DNA of 5,231 nt, taken from NCBI GenBank assembly GCA_041477005.1, contig JBGOUJ010000558.1, positions 1 to 5,231 of the forward strand, in the 5' to 3' direction. This document shows, piece by piece, positions 1-5,231 of the stretch (positions are counted from its first letter, which is position 1; every line of letters begins with the position of its first letter). This DNA is from JBGOUJ01 sp041477005. GTDB lineage: Bacteria; Acidobacteriota; Terriglobia; Bryobacterales; JACQDG01. The notes beneath the pieces were generated by a model. The model made no database searches, was not told the DNA's origin, and saw nothing but the letters and a program-made list of their open reading frames with translations. A program made the translations under genes and the position numbers.

Positions 1-53
1 AAAAGCCTGGGCGCCCGACGGCCTTTGAAAACTGAAAAAACAACGGGCTACCA

Positions 54-65
54 ACCCCCGGGGGT
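54..65. repeat. 12-bp perfect palindrome
   Basis: ACCCCCGGGGGT is a perfect palindrome; the flanking bases do not extend it. It lies 9 bp before repeat copy 1 and is absent from copy 2, so it is not part of the duplicated unit. It could be an operator-like site or chance in GC-rich DNA. No function is assigned. Confidence 0.45.
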
Positions 66-185
66 ACTCGAACCGCGCAGAGCCGCCGAGAAATTCACCG
101 GGTTTCCCTGCGATCTCCGCGGTGAATCCGAAACTCGCGAGAGAAAATTTGCACGAACGAAACCAATTTCGCGGAGCCCTGTTCG

Positions 186-200
186 GCGCCCCAGCGGCGC
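186..200. repeat. Small hairpin, repeat copy 1
   Basis: GCGCC and GGCGC form a perfect 5-bp stem around the loop CCAGC. The matching hairpin in copy 2 (407-423) keeps both arms, but its loop is CCCAAGC, two bases longer. Confidence 0.5.
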
Positions 201-221
201 AACTCTCCTGTTTTCAACGGA

Positions 222-240
222 CTCGCGTCCCGCACGCGAG
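222..240. repeat. 7-bp hairpin in repeat copy 1
   Basis: CTCGCGT (222-228) and ACGCGAG (234-240) are perfect inverted repeats around the 5-base loop CCCGC. GG at 219-220 and CC at 241-242 can extend the stem past a bulged A221. Copy 2 keeps all stem bases and changes two loop bases. There is no T-run after it, so it is unlikely to be an intrinsic terminator on this strand. Confidence 0.65.
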
Positions 241-287
241 CCGCCTTCACGCACCGGCCCCCGCCGGGCTGCCGACCGCCGGGATGG

Positions 288-343
288 CGCAGAGCCGCCG
301 AGAAATTCAACCGGGTTTCTCTGCGGATCTCGGCGTCTCTGCG
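288..343. repeat. Long hairpin (15 of 16 bp paired) in repeat copy 2
   Basis: The left arm CGCAGAGCCGCCGAGA (288-303) pairs with the right arm TCTCGGCGTCTCTGCG (328-343) with a single mismatch (C295 opposite T336). The loop is 24 bases. In copy 1 the left arm is present, but the right arm is broken by an 8-base deletion. The stem is strong enough to form in RNA or in single-stranded DNA. It is not followed by a T-run. Confidence 0.75.
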
Positions 344-406
344 TTGAATCCGAAACCCGCGAGAGAAAATTTGCGCGAACGAAACGAATTTCGCGGAGCC
401 CTGTCG

Positions 407-423
407 GCGCCCCCAAGCGGCGC
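407..423. repeat. Small hairpin, repeat copy 2
   Basis: GCGCC (407-411) pairs with GGCGC (419-423) around the 7-base loop CCCAAGC. The stem is unchanged from copy 1, and only the loop differs. Confidence 0.5.
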
Positions 424-444
424 AACCCTCCTGTTTTCAATGGA

Positions 445-463
445 CTCGCGTCCCCTACGCGAG
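445..463. repeat. 7-bp hairpin in repeat copy 2
   Basis: CTCGCGT (445-451) and ACGCGAG (457-463) are perfect inverted repeats around the loop CCCCT. The equivalent loop in copy 1 is CCCGC, so the two differences between the copies here lie in the loop and none in the stem. Confidence 0.65.
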
Positions 464-593
464 CCGCCTTCACGCCCCGGCCTCCCAAAACAAAGCCAAT
501 CAGTGCCAGCGGCCCGGCTGAAAGCCCACCGGCCCTTCCTCCGCCGTCCGCGCCTCCCGCACTTTGCCATTGTCGTCAGCTTCCCCGTTGGCC

Positions 594-622
594 TTGCGCG
601 GCTTGGTGCCCCGCAGTATATT
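594..622 (+). promoter_or_regulatory. Possible sigma70-type promoter for the PSCyt1-DUF1553/DUF1501 unit
   Basis: TATATT (617-622) matches the -10 consensus at five of six positions. Seventeen bases upstream, TTGCGC (594-599) matches the -35 consensus at three of six. Transcription would begin near 627-631, giving a short leader of about 28 bases that contains the ribosome binding site at 646-650. The AT-rich -10 stands out in GC-rich surroundings. If real, it rules out the upstream TTG at 564 as the start codon. The -35 match is weak, so this remains a prediction. Confidence 0.4.
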
Positions 623-645
623 GAAAACACGATTCTCGGGACCCC

Positions 646-650
646 GGAGG
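646..650 (+). promoter_or_regulatory. Ribosome binding site GGAGG deciding a TTG start
   Basis: GGAGG is followed by a 6-base spacer and then TTG at 657, an ideal arrangement. The competing GTG at 666 would have a 15-base spacer. No comparable site precedes the TTG at 564. This favours 657 as the start of the first gene. Confidence 0.6.
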
Positions 651-656
651 CTGGAT

Positions 657-3386
<2,730 letters not shown>

Positions 3387-3393
3387 ATCGGCC

Positions 3394-3398
3394 GGGAG
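3394..3398 (+). promoter_or_regulatory. Ribosome binding site of the DUF1501 gene
   Basis: GGGAG lies in the 18-bp gap after the first gene's stop (3384-3386), with a 6-base spacer before the ATG at 3405. It confirms the start and points to translation from a shared transcript. Confidence 0.7.
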
Positions 3399-3404
3399 AC
3401 TCTT

Positions 3405-4832
3405 ATGACCCGTCGTGAGGCGCTTCGCAGCGTTGGATGCGGATTCGGCATGCTGGGGCTGGCCGGCTTGCTCGAGCAAACCGGCCGCGCCGCCGCGCCC
3501 CTCGCCGTTCAGCCCACTCACTTCCCGGCGAAAGCCAAGCATGTCATTTTTCTGTTCCTCAACGGCGGGCCCTCCCACGTCGATACCTTCGACCCCAAGC
3601 CCGCGCTCACCCGTTACCATGGCAAGCCGACGCCGGCGGAGCAGGCCAGGGGGGAGCAAAGGAATACCACGCTGCTGGGATCGCCTTTCCAGTTCCGCAA
3701 ATACGGCCAGAGCGGACTCGAGGTCAGCGAAATCTTCCCGCACGTCGGCGAATGCATTGATGATATCTGCGTGGTCCGCTCCATGCATACCGACCTGCCG
3801 GCTCATCCTCAGGCCATCATCCAGTTCAACACCGGGCGGATCGTCCCCGGCCACCCTTCCATGGGATCCTGGCTCACCTACGGCCTGGGAACCGAAAATC
3901 AGAACCTCCCCGGCTTCATCGCCCTCTGCCCGGGTATGCCCAACGTGGGACCTCAGTTGTGGAGTTCGGCCTACCTGCCGTCCATCTACCAGGGCGCCTA
4001 CGTGCCCTGCCATGAGAGCGATCCCGATAAGATGATTCAGTTCCTGCGCAACAAACAGGTCAGCTCGACCGAGCAACGCCGCGAACTGGACCTGGTGAGC
4101 GCCCTCAACAGGCTGGACATGGAGCGCCGCGGGCACGACGCGAAACTGGAAGGCCGCATCGAGTCCATGGAGGTGGCCTTCCGCATGCAGGCTGAAGCTC
4201 TGGACGCTTTCGACGTCTCCAAGGAGAGTGAAGCCACCCGGCAGCGGTATGGCATCGCGTCGAGTGCGCTCCAGGCCGACATGAAGATCCGGTCGGCGAC
4301 GCGCGACGGGGATTTCGCGCGCGGCTGCCTGATCGCGCGGCGGCTCGTCGAGCGGGGCGTCCGCGTCGTGCAGGTCTATTTCGGGGAAGACATCCCGTGG
4401 GACAGCCACCACGACATCCTGGTCCACCGCAAGCTCGCCCGGCAGGCGGACCAGCCCATCGCCGCGCTGCTCAAGGATCTGAAGGCTTCCGGTCTGCTCC
4501 AGGAAACGATCGTTCTGGTGGGCGGCGAATTTGGCCGGACTCCCTCGGTCGAATCCAACGGCCGGATCAACGTCCAGAACGGCCGCAATCACAACAGCAA
4601 AGGATACACCGTGCTGCTGGCGGGCGGCGGCTTCCGGGGCGGCATGGCTCACGGCGCGACCGACGAGTTCGGTTTCCAGGCCGTAGAGAAGCCCGTCCAC
4701 ATCAACGACCTGCACGCGACCATCCTGCACCAGCTAGGCCTGGATCACAAGCGACTCACCTATCGGTACAGCGGCCGCGATTTTCGCCTCACCGACGTCG
4801 CCGGAAACGTGGTCCACGAAATCATCGCCTGA
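3405..4832 (+). CDS. Tat-exported DUF1501 protein (alkaline phosphatase/sulfatase-like fold)
   Basis: This encodes a 475-residue protein, a normal length for DUF1501. The N-terminus MTRREAL has the twin arginines R3-R4, followed by a hydrophobic stretch (GCGFGMLGLAGLL, 11-23) and an Ala-rich end near 29-34. That is a Tat signal, though the cleavage site is unclear because P32 follows AAA. The core begins at KHVIFLFLNGGPSHVDTFDPKP (45-66), with D60 and D63. It continues with PFQFRKYGQSGLEVSEIFPH (94-113), RSMHTDLPAHPQA (125-137), PWDSHHD (331-337), GGEFGRTP (373-380), GRNHN (393-397), and the family ending HINDLHATILHQLGLDH (432-448) then GRDF (457-460). The fold belongs to the alkaline phosphatase superfamily, and D60, E375, H396 and H437 are candidate metal or active-site residues by analogy. 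The substrate is unknown. DUF1501 genes commonly follow DUF1549/DUF1553 genes, as here, so the two products probably act together outside the cytoplasm. Tat export suggests folding, perhaps with metal, before secretion. Confidence 0.93.
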   Translation: MTRREALRSVGCGFGMLGLAGLLEQTGRAAAPLAVQPTHFPAKAKHVIFLFLNGGPSHVDTFDPKPALTRYHGKPTPAEQARGEQRNTTLLGSPFQFRKYGQSGLEVSEIFPHVGECIDDICVVRSMHTDLPAHPQAIIQFNTGRIVPGHPSMGSWLTYGLGTENQNLPGFIALCPGMPNVGPQLWSSAYLPSIYQGAYVPCHESDPDKMIQFLRNKQVSSTEQRRELDLVSALNRLDMERRGHDAKLEGRIESMEVAFRMQAEALDAFDVSKESEATRQRYGIASSALQADMKIRSATRDGDFARGCLIARRLVERGVRVVQVYFGEDIPWDSHHDILVHRKLARQADQPIAALLKDLKASGLLQETIVLVGGEFGRTPSVESNGRINVQNGRNHNSKGYTVLLAGGGFRGGMAHGATDEFGFQAVEKPVHINDLHATILHQLGLDHKRLTYRYSGRDFRLTDVAGNVVHEIIA

Positions 4833-4851
4833 CGGCCGCTGCCGGCGTTTT
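4832..4851 (+). terminator. Weak terminator-like hairpin after the DUF1501 gene
   Basis: GCCG (4835-4838) and CGGC (4843-4846) can pair around CTGC. Four T residues (4848-4851) follow almost at once. The stem is short, so this is at best a weak intrinsic terminator. Its position between two convergent genes 31 bp apart is where a terminator would be expected. Confidence 0.3.
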
Positions 4852-4863
4852 CATCGAACAAAA

Positions 4864-5100
4864 CTAGGAGGATGCGCACTCGATCAGTTGCTCTTTGGCC
4901 AGTTCAATGAATCGGATGACCTGAGTGCGGCTGACGGAGGGGTAGTCCTGGAGGAAGTCTTCGATGGTGGAACCCCCTTCGAGGTGATCCACCAGCGCCT
5001 GAACCGGGACGCGCGTTCCGGTGAAGCAAGGCGTTCCGCTCATTCGGCCGGGATCGACCCAAATGACCTCGGCCAGGCTGGCCTTTTGTTCTGCTGTCAC
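4864..5100 (-). CDS. DUF433 family protein, antitoxin-like, no partner visible
   Basis: This encodes a 78-residue protein of the DUF433 family (COG2442), a small winged-helix-like fold often found as the antitoxin of DUF5615/PIN-like toxin pairs. The family signature is present in full: IWVDPGRMSGTPCFTGTRVPV (13-33), then the helical part ALVDHLEGGSTIEDFLQDYP (35-54) and a C-terminal helix (VSRTQVIRFIELAKEQLIE, 56-74). The start is GTG at 5100-5098. No further start codon exists upstream in the frame before a stop, and the next Met (M20) would cut off the motif. The ribosome binding site is poor (GGG about 8 bases upstream). In the usual pairs the toxin gene lies just downstream, but here there are only 31 bp before the convergent DUF1501 stop. 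It is therefore a solitary copy, or its partner lies beyond the window's right edge. It is probably a DNA-binding autoregulator; its role here is unknown. Confidence 0.85.
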   Translation of the reverse strand: MTAEQKASLAEVIWVDPGRMSGTPCFTGTRVPVQALVDHLEGGSTIEDFLQDYPSVSRTQVIRFIELAKEQLIECASS

Positions 5101-5231
5101 AGTTCTAACCCAACCTTCGCAGTTGCGGCGGGTTTTCGGACGAAGGCGGGCAGGTCGCGCAGCTAAGCCCCTTCACCGTCAATAAAACATTTCCAAGAGT
5201 GCTTGTAGTGGAGACCTACCCTCTATGCAAC

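Larger units (their letters stand above)
75..259. repeat. Structured direct repeat, copy 1
   Basis: This 185-bp unit recurs at 287-482. By hand alignment I count 11 substitutions in about 184 aligned bases (about 94% identity) plus five small indels. It starts with GCGCAGAGCCGCCGAGAAATTCA and ends with CGCCTTCACGC-CCGGCC. Internal inverted repeats are ATTCACC (93-99) with GGTGAAT (121-127), GCGCC (186-190) with GGCGC (196-200), and CTCGCGT (222-228) with ACGCGAG (234-240). Compared with copy 2 it lacks 8 bases near 117, which removes the middle of the long-stem right arm. The 5' part resembles the CTCTGCG-type dispersed intergenic repeats I recall from several environmental bacteria; this is recollection, not a search. 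Its function is unknown. It may be a miniature mobile element or a structured RNA. Confidence 0.85.
287..482. repeat. Structured direct repeat, copy 2
   Basis: This 196-bp unit is the second copy of the element at 75-259, in the same orientation, after a 27-bp spacer (260-286). It contains the complete long hairpin (288-343), the small hairpin GCGCC (407-411) with GGCGC (419-423), and the 7-bp hairpin at 445-463. A weaker bulged inverted repeat surrounds the block AAAATTTGCGCGAACGAAAC, pairing AAATT with AATTT and CGCG with CGCG. Copy 2 looks nearer to the intact form because copy 1 has lost part of a stem arm. It ends about 110 bp before the promoter-like element of the downstream gene. Confidence 0.85.
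1..656. other. Non-coding upstream region with tandem structured repeats
   Basis: I see no gene in this stretch. Several frames are open on both strands, but they are products of high GC content. The two repeat copies within it differ by indels of 1, 1, 8, 1 and 2 bases, so no reading frame is kept between copies, which argues against translation. The contents in order are: a 12-bp palindrome (54-65), repeat copy 1 (75-259), a 27-bp spacer, repeat copy 2 (287-482), a C-rich stretch with no recognisable motif (483-593), and then a promoter-like element and ribosome binding site for the DUF1549/DUF1553 gene. I found no tRNA, rRNA or CRISPR pattern. Confidence 0.75.

Noticed and set aside
1..27. 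An intrinsic terminator of an upstream gene (GGGCGCCC then CTTT)
   Set aside because: The palindrome is 8 bp and the T-run only three bases; no upstream gene is visible to support it.
40..75. A tRNA T-arm-like string on the minus strand (GGTTCGAGTACC)
   Set aside because: The flanking bases do not form the 5-bp T stem, and no acceptor or anticodon arm follows.
75..482. A CRISPR array
   Set aside because: Only two units, each about 190 bp with a 27-bp spacer; this is a tandem duplication, not short repeats with regular spacers.
5202..5230. A minus-strand promoter for the DUF433 gene (TTGCAT, 17-base spacer, TACAAG)
   Set aside because: The matches are only three and four of six, and it lies over 100 bp from the start codon.
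5210..5231. A possible plus-strand gene start (GGAG then ATG at 5225)
   Set aside because: Only two codons are visible and the spacer is long (11 bases).

Overview
The window is GC-rich and carries a two-gene plus-strand unit typical of Planctomycetota, Verrucomicrobiota and Acidobacteriota (for example Bryobacterales/Solibacter relatives). These groups encode many PSCyt1/DUF1549/DUF1553 cytochrome-like proteins, usually next to DUF1501 proteins. The sequence alone does not decide between the three phyla; my order of preference is Acidobacteriota or Planctomycetota, then Verrucomicrobiota.

Layout. Bases 1-656 contain no convincing gene. They hold two tandem copies of a structured repeat (75-259 and 287-482), about 94% identical over aligned bases and separated by 27 bp. 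Each copy contains several inverted repeats. A plausible promoter (594-622) and a ribosome binding site (646-650) follow. The first gene (657-3386, probable TTG start) encodes a secreted protein with a CxxCH haem-binding motif, a DUF1549 domain containing a second CxxCH, a charged linker and a DUF1553 domain. After 18 bp comes a DUF1501 gene (3405-4832) with a twin-arginine signal; its fold is related to alkaline phosphatases and sulfatases. The tight spacing indicates co-transcription. A small DUF433 gene (4864-5100) faces them on the minus strand, with 31 bp between the stop codons and no toxin gene on its downstream side. Bases 5101-5231 hold no gene I can support.

How they fit together. 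The first two proteins are both predicted to be exported, one by Sec with haem attachment outside the cytoplasm and one by Tat, and probably act in the same process in the periplasm or at the cell surface. The substrate is not visible, and the biochemical function of these families is not established. The DUF433 gene appears to be an unrelated antitoxin-like regulator.

The least explained part is the repeat pair at 75-482. Differences between the copies fall mainly in loops while the stems are kept, and one arm pair changes in a compensatory way, as expected of a structured RNA or a mobile hairpin element.
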